A stretch of DNA of 64,000 nucleotides, taken from positions 1,178,001 through 1,242,000 of the forward strand of contig NZ_CP060723.1 in NCBI RefSeq assembly GCF_014395225.1, given 5' to 3'. Origin of the DNA: Pedobacter roseus. Its GTDB lineage: Bacteria > Bacteroidota > Bacteroidia > Sphingobacteriales > Sphingobacteriaceae. The notes under the pieces were generated by a model. It searched no databases. It was not told the origin of the DNA and saw only the letters and a program-made list of their open reading frames with translations. Within the stretch, counting starts at the first letter, position 1, and the number at the start of each line of letters is the position of its first letter. A program made the translations under genes and the position numbers. Positions 43,204-52,424 of the stretch are shown here, one piece after another.

Positions 43204-46200
43204 TTAATGAACTTTTCTACGGTACGACCAGTAAAATACGATCGGATAAACAAAAAGGTTAAAAAGTGTATTGGTAATTAATCCGCCAATAACTACAATG
43301 GCCAATGGTTTTGAGGCTTCTGAACCGATCCCGGTAGAAAGTGCTGCAGGCATTAAACCGATGGCGGCCATTAAAGCCGTCATTAATACCGGTCTGAACC
43401 TGCTGGCAATCCCATCGCGCATGGCATCGGTAAAAGTCCAGCTGGGGTGATGTTTCAGGTCAGCGATGTTGCTTTTAAAACGCGTAATCAAAATTACACC
43501 GTTTTGTACACAGATTCCGAATAGTGCAATAAAACCGATTCCTGCAGAAATATTGAAGTTTACACCTGCTGCCAACAGAGCCATTATTCCACCAATCATG
43601 GCAAAAGGAACATTGTTGAGTACTAATAAAGCATCCCTAAAATTGCCAAAAAGCACGAACAGGATAAAAAAGATCAGCAATAAACTTACCGGAACGGCTT
43701 GCGATAAACGGGCTATGGCCCTTTGCTGGTTTTCGAAATCGCCGGCCCATTCCAATTGATAACCTTGTGGCAGTTTGATTTTTGCATTTACTTTTTGTTG
43801 TGCTTCAGCAATCACGCTGCCCATATCTCTGCCGCGGATGGAGAATTTGATAGCCCCATAACGTTTGTGTTTATCGCGGTAAATCATACTCGGGCCTGTA
43901 ATTTTCCGGATGCTCGAAATTTCGCCCAATTGCACATTAGATCCTGATAAGGTAGGCACCCGTAATTTACTGATCGAACTTTCATCGTTTCTGAAATCTT
44001 CAGGGTAACGGATAATCAGGTCGAATTTTCGCTCGCCTTCATAGATTTGAGTGGCGGCTTTCCCTCCGATGGCCATTTCGATCACGGCATTGGCATCAGC
44101 TGTACTTACACCATACAAGGCCATTTTCTTCTGGTCGAGGTTGATCTGCAACTCCGGCTGACCAAGATTCCTTAAAATCCCTAAATCTTCAATGCCCTCC
44201 ACCGTTTTTAAAATACTTTCTATTTTTTCTTCTTCATTTTCGATGTATTCGAAGTTTTCGCCAAATAGTTTTACCACGATCGAGCCTTTTACACCTGAAA
44301 CAGCTTCTTCCACGTTATCAGAAATGGGCTGTGAGAAATTGAGGCTTATACCTGGAAAACTCTTTAATTTTTCCTGCATGCGCTCAATCAACTGTTCTTT
44401 GGTCTGCTTACGTTTCCATTCTTTACGTGGGTAAATGTCCACATGAAATTCCATGTTGTAAAAGCCAGTGGCATCGGTTCCGTCGTTTGGCCGCCCGGTT
44501 TGCGACATCACCTGTTTTACTTCATCGAAACTTAAAAAGATCTTTCTCATCTCGTTCGAAAGCTTTTTGGTTTCATCCAACGAAATACTCAATGGCCCGG
44601 TGGCACGCACATAAATAGAGCCTTCATCTAAGCTGGGCAGAAACTCTGTGCCCAAAAATTTAAAGCTAAAAGCACCCAATAATAACACAATAATCGAAAT
44701 ACTAAAAACCAGTTTCTTTTTGCTAAAGCAAACATCGTAAAACTTAAGGGTTGCTTTGGTAATCCATTCTAAAAAGATATTATGTTTCTCTTTTACATCT
44801 TTTTTTAAGAGTACACTGGCCATGGAGGGCACGAGTGTAAAGGTTAAGATTAAGGCACCCAATAAGGCAAAACTTAAGGTCCAGGCCAATGGGGAGAACA
44901 TTTTTCCTTCCACTTTTTCAAAAGTGAAAATGGGCAGCAAACCAGTAATGATAATTAGTTTGGCAAATAAAATACCCTTACCATTTTCGAGACAGGCTTT
45001 TTTAATAAAACCGAGTTTGCTCATTTTATTAAACTTTTCCATGCCCAGTTTTTTGGCTTTGGTGTCTAATACGACGAAAATCCCTTCAACCATCACTACC
45101 GCACCATCGATAATGATCCCAAAGTCGATTGCCCCCATGGATAGTAGATTAGCCGGCATACCTTTTAATTTAAGGCAGATAAATGCAAAAAGTAAGGCCA
45201 ATGGAATAATAATCGAAACGATTAAAGTGGTACGCCAATCGGCCATAAAAAGGAATACGATCAGGGTTACAAACAAAATCCCTTCGAGCATATTGCCCAT
45301 TACAGTATGTACGGAGTAATTCACGAGGTCTTCACGATCGTAAAAGGGTTTGATTTTTACATCATCGGGTAGGATGGTGCTGTTTATGGCGTTGATTTTT
45401 TCTTTCAACCTCGCAATTACCTCGCTGGGATTACCGCCTTTTCTCATCACGATAATACCTTCAACTACATCAGGATCCCTGTCGCGGCCAACCTGACCAA
45501 GCCTTGGTAAGGCCGATTCAGCTACATCAGCGATGGTTTTAACATAAACAGGAGTGCCATTGATGTTATCAACCACCACATTCCTGATTTCGTCGATATT
45601 GTTGAGCACGCCGATACCGCGCACCACATAAGCCTGACCGCTCTGTACGATGACATCGCCACCCACATTGATATTGCTTTTAGATACCGCCTCGAAAAGT
45701 TCGGTGGCACTTACGCCATATTGAATGGCTTTTTGCGGATCCACCGTGATTTGATAGGTTTTCACCTCCCCACCAAAACTCACCACATCGGCGATGCCCG
45801 AAACAGATAATAATTCGCGCTGGATCACCCAATCCTGCAGGGTTTTTAACTCACGGACCGACTTTTTATCACTGGTTAATGTATAACGGAAAATCTCACC
45901 GGTTGGCCCATACGGTGGCTGTACCTCAGGCTGGATGCCTTCAGGCAGGTCGGCTTCTTCGAGGTGGTTATTAACCTGTACACGTGCCTCAGCATAATCT
46001 ACATCATCCTCGAAACTTACTTTTACAATGGATAAGCCAAATAAGGAAGAAGAACGGATGCTAGTCCGTTTTTCGGTGGGGTTCATCGCAATTTCCAAAG
46101 GCCTGCTTACAAACTTTTCTACTTCTTCGGCACTGCGCCCCGGCCATTGAGTAATGATGGTGATATTGGTATTGGTTACATCCGGGAAGGCATCGATGGT

Positions 46201-46311
46201 GGTATGCTTGAAGCTTAAATAACCTGCAAGGATTAAAATAAAAGTGGCAAAAAAGATGAAATATTTATTTTTCAGTGCAAAGCCGATAATACTTTTTATG
46301 AATTTATTCAT
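43204..46311 (-). CDS. Heavy-metal RND efflux permease (CzcA type)
   Basis: A 1035-residue inner-membrane proton antiporter with twelve helices and two large periplasmic loops, part of a three-component pump. The fourth-helix signature is DFGIIIDGAVVMVE (Asp396, Asp402, Glu409), which in heavy-metal RND proteins marks the divalent cation (Zn/Co/Cd/Ni) exporters; Cu/Ag pumps have a different motif here. Other family marks are GVVEG-like IIVMRKGGNPSEV and FLGTEFLPSLDEGSIYVR. It is the last gene of the operon, 27 bp after the adaptor gene. Confidence 0.93.
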   Translation of the reverse strand: MNKFIKSIIGFALKNKYFIFFATFILILAGYLSFKHTTIDAFPDVTNTNITIITQWPGRSAEEVEKFVSRPLEIAMNPTEKRTSIRSSSLFGLSIVKVSFEDDVDYAEARVQVNNHLEEADLPEGIQPEVQPPYGPTGEIFRYTLTSDKKSVRELKTLQDWVIQRELLSVSGIADVVSFGGEVKTYQITVDPQKAIQYGVSATELFEAVSKSNINVGGDVIVQSGQAYVVRGIGVLNNIDEIRNVVVDNINGTPVYVKTIADVAESALPRLGQVGRDRDPDVVEGIIVMRKGGNPSEVIARLKEKINAINSTILPDDVKIKPFYDREDLVNYSVHTVMGNMLEGILFVTLIVFLFMADWRTTLIVSIIIPLALLFAFICLKLKGMPANLLSMGAIDFGIIIDGAVVMVEGIFVVLDTKAKKLGMEKFNKMSKLGFIKKACLENGKGILFAKLIIITGLLPIFTFEKVEGKMFSPLAWTLSFALLGALILTFTLVPSMASVLLKKDVKEKHNIFLEWITKATLKFYDVCFSKKKLVFSISIIVLLLGAFSFKFLGTEFLPSLDEGSIYVRATGPLSISLDETKKLSNEMRKIFLSFDEVKQVMSQTGRPNDGTDATGFYNMEFHVDIYPRKEWKRKQTKEQLIERMQEKLKSFPGISLNFSQPISDNVEEAVSGVKGSIVVKLFGENFEYIENEEEKIESILKTVEGIEDLGILRNLGQPELQINLDQKKMALYGVSTADANAVIEMAIGGKAATQIYEGERKFDLIIRYPEDFRNDESSISKLRVPTLSGSNVQLGEISSIRKITGPSMIYRDKHKRYGAIKFSIRGRDMGSVIAEAQQKVNAKIKLPQGYQLEWAGDFENQQRAIARLSQAVPVSLLLIFFILFVLFGNFRDALLVLNNVPFAMIGGIMALLAAGVNFNISAGIGFIALFGICVQNGVILITRFKSNIADLKHHPSWTFTDAMRDGIASRFRPVLMTALMAAIGLMPAALSTGIGSEASKPLAIVVIGGLITNTLFNLFVYPIVFYWSYRRKVH

Positions 46312-46338
46312 TTTTAAAATCTAGGGAATGAAAAGAAA

Positions 46339-47427
46339 TTATTGTGTTTTTAGGCTTTCAAATAAGAAAACTTGTTTTGAAGCGATAATGCGGTCGCCGG
46401 CCTGTACACCTTTGCTGATGTAGGTTTTATCAGCAGTTTTGCGCCCGATTTCGATTTCCTGAATCCTCACTTTATGATCCTGGCCCAAAACGAGTACGTA
46501 ATTTTTGTTTTCATCGAAAATAACGGCCCTTGAATTTAACACCGGAAGGTCGATAGCCGAATTTGCCGAAACTTTTACGGTTCCGAGCATGCCTGGTTTT
46601 AACAGAAATCCAGGATTAGGGATCACTACACGTGCATTCATTACTTTACTATCCTGATCTACCTGATTATATAATTTCTCTATTTTTCCTTTAAAAACTT
46701 TATCGGGATAGGAAAGGGTAGATAAACTCACTTCGTCGCCCGCTTTTACCCGCGAAATATCCGATTCGTAAATATTGATCATGGCCCAAACGTTGGAGAG
46801 ATCGGCAATAGTGAAAAGGCTTTTGTCATTATCGCCGCGCAATTGCATGTTCTGGGTTACGTTTTTTTCGATCACAAAACCATTGATCGGCGATTTTATG
46901 GCATATAATCCGGTACTGCTGCCCCCGTTAAGTTTTAATACGGAATTAGCTCTTTTTGCTTCTGCTTTTTTGATCTGATAATCATTTTTGGCTTCTTCGA
47001 GTTCCTTTGCCGATGATAAACCACTTTGAAAAAGTTGTTCAGCCTGTTTTACCGATCGCTCTGCATTTTTAAGTTCGGCATTGGCGGCGATCACTTCCTT
47101 ATCAAAACCGGCCATTTCGGAACTGGTGAGGGTAGCTAAAGTTTGTCCGCCCGAAACCTGATCGCCCAGCCTTACCCCAACATGGTTTACGGTTCCGCTT
47201 ACCATTGGGAAAAGTTCAGACCGGCGTTCTTCATTTGCGGCAATTTTTGCTGAAAACATCAGTTCTGTTTTGCTGTTGGCCTGCTGTACGGTATCGATCA
47301 GTAATCTGTTGATCAAAGAATCGGTGATGGTAAATTTTTCTGCCTGTGCTGCGGTTTTATGTTCACTACAGCTAAAAATTAAACTTGTTGCGGCTATGAG
47401 TACCGTATTTTTATAGAGATTTTGCAT
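46339..47427 (-). CDS. RND periplasmic adaptor lipoprotein (CzcB type)
   Basis: A 362-residue membrane-fusion protein linking the permease to the outer-membrane channel. Lipobox IFSC (Cys20); a barrel-sandwich half-motif (SGTVNHVGVRLGDQVSGGQTL), a helical hairpin (about 110-165, with QAEQLFQSGLSSAKELEEAK), the second lipoyl half (YAIKSPINGFVIEKNVTQNMQL) and the beta-barrel and membrane-proximal parts. No His-rich metal-binding tail is present. It lies five bases after the TolC-like gene. Confidence 0.92.
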   Translation of the reverse strand: MQNLYKNTVLIAATSLIFSCSEHKTAAQAEKFTITDSLINRLLIDTVQQANSKTELMFSAKIAANEERRSELFPMVSGTVNHVGVRLGDQVSGGQTLATLTSSEMAGFDKEVIAANAELKNAERSVKQAEQLFQSGLSSAKELEEAKNDYQIKKAEAKRANSVLKLNGGSSTGLYAIKSPINGFVIEKNVTQNMQLRGDNDKSLFTIADLSNVWAMINIYESDISRVKAGDEVSLSTLSYPDKVFKGKIEKLYNQVDQDSKVMNARVVIPNPGFLLKPGMLGTVKVSANSAIDLPVLNSRAVIFDENKNYVLVLGQDHKVRIQEIEIGRKTADKTYISKGVQAGDRIIASKQVFLFESLKTQ

Positions 47428-47432
47428 TGGGA

Positions 47433-48701
47433 TTATTTAAAAATGTTAGAGCCGGTTACATAATTGAGTTCAGCGCGGGTGCTCATCATTTCGAATTGGA
47501 GTTTGTTCAATTGAAGCGTATTTTCTTTGTATGCATCGTAGAGGTCTAAAAATTCGATCAGACTGATGTTTCTTGCCTTGAAGTTTTTAATAAGTCTCGA
47601 AATGAGTGTATTAAAGTCGGTTGTAAATGCAGGATCGATTTCTGAATACAATTTTTCGTTGCGCAAAGCAGTTTTATAAGTATTAAATACTTCGTTTTCG
47701 AGCAGGGCTTCTTGTTTTTTAATATTCATATCGGCTGCAGCTATACCAACTTGTGCCTTTTTAATTTCACCCTGGTTTCTGGAGAAAAGTGGAATAGGAA
47801 TCTTTAAGCCCAAACCAGTATATTTTTCGGGATAATTGCCCTTCAGGTCGTAGCTCAAACCGATTTCGATATCGGGGATGGCCATTGCTTTTTGCAGTTT
47901 TAAATTACCTTCGTTATAAAGCAGATCAGTTTTAGCCAGTTTAAGATCAGCACGGTTAGCTCTGGCCGAATCAAGCAATGCGCTGTAAGGGATTTTATCG
48001 GGCGATAGATGATGTTCTGACTGATTTAAAACCAAATCGATCGAAGTAGCTGCGTTAAGTCCGCAGAGCAATTTTAAATCTTTATAATTATCTTCCAGTT
48101 CGTTTAATAATCCAGCCTGTTCGGCTTTAAGATTAATCAAAAGTGATTTGATCCTCATCAGATCTTTTGTGGCAACATTACCCATTTTTAACTGGAGATC
48201 GTAAGCTTTCAGCAACTGATCGGTAGAACTGATCTGTTCCTGATAAACTTTAACGGATTGTGCTGCGAAGTAAGTTTTGTAAAAGGTATTAACAAGTTCG
48301 AATTTAAGTGTTCTTAACAGGTCGAAATATTCATATTCGGCCAGTTTAACCCCTGTTTGGGCGAGTTTGATGTTTTTGTTGCGCTTGCCTGCCAGCTTAA
48401 ACAATTGCGAAATAGATCCGGCATATTGTCCATAGGCATACGAGGTTTGCAGGAATTTCTTTGTTTCGTGGTTGTAGAAAAGGTTTTCGTATTCAAGAGT
48501 AGGATTTTCGAACAGTTTGGCGGTAATGATTTCGGCCTTTGCCTTGTCAATCTCATAATTACTGGCCAGGAGGTCGAAATTGTTTTTTAAAAACAGGCTT
48601 TCGGCCTGACTCAGGTTTAAGCTCAGGGTATCGGTTTGTGCTAAAGTTGCTCTGGCTGTTAGGGCCAAAAAGAGAATGAGCAACATACATATTCTTGTCA
48701 T
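47433..48701 (-). CDS. TolC-family outer-membrane channel protein (CzcC type)
   Basis: A 422-residue protein with a signal peptide (ALTARATLAQ) and two tandem outer-membrane-efflux repeats made mostly of long helices (LAKTDLLYNEGNLKLQKAM, NEVFNTYKTALRNEKLY). It forms the trimeric exit duct of the pump. First gene of the three-gene operon, consistent with the czcCBA order. The two-component genes lie 470 bp upstream on the same strand. Confidence 0.92.
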   Translation of the reverse strand: MTRICMLLILFLALTARATLAQTDTLSLNLSQAESLFLKNNFDLLASNYEIDKAKAEIITAKLFENPTLEYENLFYNHETKKFLQTSYAYGQYAGSISQLFKLAGKRNKNIKLAQTGVKLAEYEYFDLLRTLKFELVNTFYKTYFAAQSVKVYQEQISSTDQLLKAYDLQLKMGNVATKDLMRIKSLLINLKAEQAGLLNELEDNYKDLKLLCGLNAATSIDLVLNQSEHHLSPDKIPYSALLDSARANRADLKLAKTDLLYNEGNLKLQKAMAIPDIEIGLSYDLKGNYPEKYTGLGLKIPIPLFSRNQGEIKKAQVGIAAADMNIKKQEALLENEVFNTYKTALRNEKLYSEIDPAFTTDFNTLISRLIKNFKARNISLIEFLDLYDAYKENTLQLNKLQFEMMSTRAELNYVTGSNIFK

Positions 48702-48769
48702 CCAGCAAAACTATCCTTGCCGGATTAAAGGGGAATTAAATGGAAATTAAAAAGGGATTAAAGTTTGGG

Positions 48770-49070
48770 GATCGACTTGTCTACATCACTGTTATTTTTT
48801 GTTCCATGGCTAATCCTTGCCTCGGCTCGCTGCCGCCGATGGGCTCTTTCTTTTTGGTGTCAAAAAGACCAGCGAAGCTAGCTTGAATGCCATTGAAAAT
48901 ATAAATACAAATGAAAAAACAAAAAAGAACGGCTGAAAATTTTTCTTTCGAAGCTGGTGAGATGGCTTGGTCGGTGCAAGCCGAAAATTTGTTAGGCCGG
49001 ATTTAAGTGGAACGTTGATACTGTGCTTTGGCCCAGCTGGGAGGAAATGCATATATAAATGAAGCAACCA
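48770..49070. other. Gene-free segment between the two-component genes and the RND operon
   Basis: Contains GCTGCCGCCGATGGGCTC and CTTTTTGGTGTCAAAAAG, similar in arrangement to 42880-42930. An 85-codon frame on the minus strand is low-complexity (runs of Phe) and not credible. The operon promoter should lie near 48702-48770. Confidence 0.45.
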
Positions 49071-49171
49071 TTAATGATTATGCTTGCGCTCGTTTCCACG
49101 TAGCTTTCCGCCGCGCTACAGGTTAGGATGACGATCGTGTTGTAAAGGTAGAACGAAGTAATGAGCAGTAA

Positions 49172-50524
49172 CTAAAGCTTTGCCAACCTCACCGTAAAAG
49201 TACAGCCACCATGTTCAAGATTTGTGGCGGTTATTTCGCCTTTTAAAAGATCGACGATTTTTTGGGCCATGTAAAGTCCCATGCCTTCGCCGTTATGCCC
49301 ATGCGCCTTTGCGCGGGTGTAAAAAGGCTTGAAAATTTCGCCTTGTTCATCGGTCGAAATACCCGATCCACTGTCAGTGATATGGATGAGGAAATCATTT
49401 TCAATTGCATCGATAGTAATATTTACTTCCTGATTATCAGAAAATTTAAAGGCATTGGAAATGATATTGTCCAAAGCAATCTGTAATAAAACTGCATTGG
49501 CCAATATTTCAGGTTTTGGATTAATAGGATTTTGATAAGTAATTTTAAGATCGAGGTTTTTCTGCGATTTCCATTCGTTTTGGATCTTGTAAAGCAGGTT
49601 GTCTAATCTGATTGGAACAAGCTGCGAATTGATCAGCTCGAGATCCATTTTGGCCAGGGCAACTAAACCCGTTATGATGTGCTCCATTTTTTCGGCATCC
49701 TCGAGCACTGAACTGATCACTTTTTGATAAGCCGCCTGGTCTCTTTCTTTTGATAAAGCCAGTTCGGCGGTCATCATAATCCGGGTAACGGGTGTTCTTA
49801 ATTCGTGGGAAGCGTTTGCCACAAAGGTTTTCTGCAAAATAAAAGCCTGTTCCAGTTCTTCCATTAAATGGTTAAAGCTTTGGGCAATGAGGTTGATTTC
49901 GTCTCTATTGTGGTTTTCTTCCACCCTGAATTCCATGTTTTGCGAGCCGGCCTGTTTTACTTCGAGCATGAATTTTTGTAGTGGTTTCAGCATTTTTTGT
50001 GCAACCCATCGGCTTAACAACAATACGATAAGTGAAATGAGGATGAACACAAAAATCATAATTTTCAATAACTTATCCAGCCTGTTATGTGAGCCCTGGT
50101 CATCTGCTGAAGCCAGAATTACAAAATCGCCCTGATTATCTTTATAATAAATGCCAACCACCTGCCGCTGACCATCTGTGTATTTTAAACGGCCTTTCTG
50201 GCGGACCTGATCGATGGTAGCAGGTGTCCAGTATTGTGCAGAATCGCCAATAAAGGTTGCCCTGTTTTTATTGTCGTAAATGCGGGTAACTTCACCATTC
50301 AACTTTTGGAGGTATTTATGGCGGACGGTATTCAAGGCGTCTCTACTGATTTCGTCGGCTTCGAGGTAAAGTTTTGCCGTAACCATGGTACGGTCGGTGA
50401 GGCGCTCAAAGAAATCAGCTTCCAGAAACTTCATAAAAGTAAAATACACGGTACAGAGCACGGCGAACAGCATCGAAGTGCTGATCAATGTAAAATACAA
50501 TGCTATCCGGTCCTTTATTTTCAT
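49172..50524 (-). CDS. Sensor histidine kinase (CusS/CzcS type)
   Basis: A 450-residue membrane kinase: first helix about 10-32, periplasmic sensor about 33-155, second helix about 156-178, HAMP (WVAQKMLKPLQKFMLEV), then the H-box FVANASHELRTPVTR with phospho-acceptor His240, N-box ALDNIISNAFKFS and G-boxes DSGSGIS and GEGMGLYMA. It overlaps the response-regulator gene by one base. Its position upstream of the cation pump suggests it senses a metal in the periplasm. Confidence 0.94.
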   Translation of the reverse strand: MKIKDRIALYFTLISTSMLFAVLCTVYFTFMKFLEADFFERLTDRTMVTAKLYLEADEISRDALNTVRHKYLQKLNGEVTRIYDNKNRATFIGDSAQYWTPATIDQVRQKGRLKYTDGQRQVVGIYYKDNQGDFVILASADDQGSHNRLDKLLKIMIFVFILISLIVLLLSRWVAQKMLKPLQKFMLEVKQAGSQNMEFRVEENHNRDEINLIAQSFNHLMEELEQAFILQKTFVANASHELRTPVTRIMMTAELALSKERDQAAYQKVISSVLEDAEKMEHIITGLVALAKMDLELINSQLVPIRLDNLLYKIQNEWKSQKNLDLKITYQNPINPKPEILANAVLLQIALDNIISNAFKFSDNQEVNITIDAIENDFLIHITDSGSGISTDEQGEIFKPFYTRAKAHGHNGEGMGLYMAQKIVDLLKGEITATNLEHGGCTFTVRLAKL

Positions 50525-51201
50525 TATTTAAGGATATAACCCATGTTGATTTTAGTGTGAATGAGTTTGCGGTCAAAATCTTTTTCGATCTTTTTCCGCA
50601 GGAAATTGATATATACATCAATTACATTTGTTCCGGTTTCGAAGCTGATATCCCAGGCTTGTTCGCCTATAAACTGCCGGGAGAGCAAGCGGTTTGGGTT
50701 GCGCATAAACAGTTCGAGCAGCACAAATTCCTTGGCACTCAGTTCTATCGGTTTTCCATCGCGACTTACTTCTTTGCTGTACGTATCGAGTGTAAGGTCT
50801 TCGAAATATAATTTATACTCTGTTTTATTTTCAAGAGGTGGTTGCCGGCGTAAAAGTGCTGCAACCCTGGCCAGAAGTTCTTTCAGGTGAAAAGGTTTTA
50901 CCAGATAATCATCAGCCCCGGCCTCTAAACCGGTAACTTTATCATCAATGGTACCCATGGCGGTAAGCATCAGGATTGGTGTGTGCATAGCATTTTCCCT
51001 GATGTGTTTACAAAGCTGGATGCCGTTGAGGCCAGGCATCATCACGTCGATAATTAAAAGGTTAAAACTTTCGCCCATGAAAAGCTCTAACGCATCAATC
51101 CCATTGGCAACGGTAAGCACCTGATAATTGTTTTCTTCAAGTGCCGATTTTAAAAGTCCGGCAATTTTAGGGTCGTCTTCAGCTATCCCAATCTTTAGCA
51201 T
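50524..51201 (-). CDS. OmpR-family response regulator
   Basis: A 225-residue regulator with a receiver domain (acidic pocket Asp9/Asp10, phospho-acceptor Asp52 in LLIIDVMMPGLNG, Lys in DDYLVKPF) and a C-terminal winged-helix DNA-binding domain (ELSAKEFVLLELFMRNP, TNVIDVYINFLRKKI). It precedes and is coupled to the kinase gene. CusR/CzcR-type systems activate the neighbouring efflux operon, and that is the inferred role here. Confidence 0.95.
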   Translation of the reverse strand: MLKIGIAEDDPKIAGLLKSALEENNYQVLTVANGIDALELFMGESFNLLIIDVMMPGLNGIQLCKHIRENAMHTPILMLTAMGTIDDKVTGLEAGADDYLVKPFHLKELLARVAALLRRQPPLENKTEYKLYFEDLTLDTYSKEVSRDGKPIELSAKEFVLLELFMRNPNRLLSRQFIGEQAWDISFETGTNVIDVYINFLRKKIEKDFDRKLIHTKINMGYILK

Positions 51202-51357
51202 GTAACAAAAGTAACCATCTCATCTTAAAACGGGATTAAAATGGATGGTCTTTCTCTTATTTAAGAAGATTTTCGGTTTTGGTGAGGAATTTTGAAGTGG
51301 CTTCGTTAATATCCAGATCCATACGGTCAGCCAGTACGGTGTTACTGGTTGTTTTAT

Positions 51358-51473
51358 TGTCATTCTGAGCATAGCGAAGAATCTCCACCCGATGAAACAC
51401 TGAACCCAAGTATGATTAAAGCGCATATTGCATTTCGAAGAATAAAAGATTCTTCACTGCGTTCAGAATGACA
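51358..51473. repeat. MITE-like element, 116 bp, left of the glycosylase gene
   Basis: Terminal inverted repeats of about 27 bp: TGTCATTCTGAGC...GAAGAATCT at the left, AGATTCTTC...GTTCAGAATGACA at the right. The interior contains CACCCGATGAAACACTGAACCC and ATTTCGAAGAATAAA, shared with the copy at 52172-52293. Ends 65 bp before the glycosylase ATG. Confidence 0.88.
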
Positions 51474-51515
51474 GCAAAGAAGTTTTGACAGAGGTTACAC
51501 TACCTTAATCCTTAT

Positions 51516-51523
51516 TATATTTG
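51516..51523 (+). promoter_or_regulatory. -7 box of the glycosylase gene
   Basis: TATATTTG, exact TAnnTTTG, 15 bp before the ATG at 51539. An in-frame TTG at 51521 is part of this box, so the longer frame is rejected. Confidence 0.5.
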
Positions 51524-51538
51524 AATAAAAAAATCTCC

Positions 51539-52168
51539 ATGTTCGAAACATTTGATCAGACCAATTTTCATCAGCTTTGCGATTTAGCAGGCAGCAGGGA
51601 TGCAGATTTACAGCTGATTTTAGATCGGTATGATTATCCGCCCTTTTGGTCGAGGCCAAATACCTTCGAATCACTGGTGCACATTATTTTAGAACAACAG
51701 GTGTCTTTGGCTTCGGCATTGGCTACGTTGAATAAACTGAAAGAAAAAATAGGAGAGGTTACACCAGCTCGGTTGTTGTTGCTTACTGATCAGGAATTAA
51801 GGGATTGTTATTTCAGTCGGCAGAAAACGGTTTATGTTCGGCATCTGGCCGAAAGCCTGATGAGGGGAGCCTTATCTTTAAGTGAAATGGAAAATATGGA
51901 TGATTTGACCATTAGAAATCAGCTTAAGTGTATTAAAGGTATCGGCGATTGGACGGTAGATATTTACCTGATTTTTATGCTTCATCATACGGATGTTTTT
52001 CCAATAGGTGATCTGGCTGCGGTTAACTCCTTAAAGAAAATAAAAGGTTTGGAAACTGGAATAAGTAAGGAGGGATTATTGGAGGTGGCTGATCAGTTTA
52101 AACCTTATCGCACCATCGCCACGATGCTGTTATGGCACGCTTATTTAGAGGAAAGGAAGAGGAAGTAA
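51539..52168 (+). CDS. AlkA-like DNA-3-methyladenine glycosylase (HhH-GPD)
   Basis: A 209-residue base-excision repair enzyme that removes alkylated purines. The helix-hairpin-helix is LKCIKGIGDWTVDIYLIFML and the catalytic Asp is in VFPIGDLAAVNSLKK; the N-terminal FESLVHIILEQQVSLASA is the usual DNA-contact helix. It lacks the N-terminal domain of E. coli AlkA, as is normal for short bacterial forms. The gene is bracketed by two copies of the same MITE-like element, one 65 bp upstream and one 4 bp downstream. Confidence 0.92.
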   Translation: MFETFDQTNFHQLCDLAGSRDADLQLILDRYDYPPFWSRPNTFESLVHIILEQQVSLASALATLNKLKEKIGEVTPARLLLLTDQELRDCYFSRQKTVYVRHLAESLMRGALSLSEMENMDDLTIRNQLKCIKGIGDWTVDIYLIFMLHHTDVFPIGDLAAVNSLKKIKGLETGISKEGLLEVADQFKPYRTIATMLLWHAYLEERKRK

Positions 52169-52171
52169 TGT

Positions 52172-52293
52172 TGTCATTCTGAGCGCAGCGAAGAATCTCC
52201 ACCCTATGAAACACTGAACCCAAATGAGCTTATGATTAATGCGAATATTCCATTTCGAAGAATAAAAGATTCTTCACTGTGATCAGAATGACA
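52172..52293. repeat. MITE-like element, 122 bp, right of the glycosylase gene
   Basis: Second copy of the 51358-51473 element in the same orientation, with ends TGTCATTCTGAGCGCAGCG... and ...CAGAATGACA and nearly the same interior plus about six extra bases. Starts four bases after the stop codon. Confidence 0.88.
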
Positions 52294-52334
52294 GAAATGG
52301 CTTAAGAAATCAATTTTAGATTGTTTTTTAGGTT

Positions 52335-52358
52335 TCGGTCTGTGGAGACACAGACCGA
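52335..52358. repeat. Perfect hairpin TCGGTCTGTG-GAGA-CACAGACCGA
   Basis: Ten-bp perfect stem with a GAGA tetraloop in the intergenic mosaic after the glycosylase gene. Could be a terminator core without a T run, or one more dispersed palindrome. Confidence 0.75.
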
Positions 52359-52374
52359 GGAGAAGAGCTTTAAA

Positions 52375-52394
52375 ATTCCCGCCTCCGCGGGAAT
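52375..52394. repeat. Palindrome ATTCCCGC...GCGGGAAT
   Basis: Twenty-bp inverted repeat followed by GACG. A second copy with one inner difference lies at 53359-53378, also followed by GACG, on the other side of the SDR gene. Confidence 0.75.
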
Positions 52395-52424
52395 GACGTG
52401 TCTTATTGAATTGAGCGTAGCACT

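Noticed and set aside
48810..49067. 85-codon minus-strand gene
   Set aside because: Low-complexity translation in a repeat-like segment with no motif or codon signal.
51521..51538. Longer glycosylase starting at TTG
   Set aside because: The TTG is part of the exact TATATTTG box; ATG at 51539 gives the normal N-terminus.
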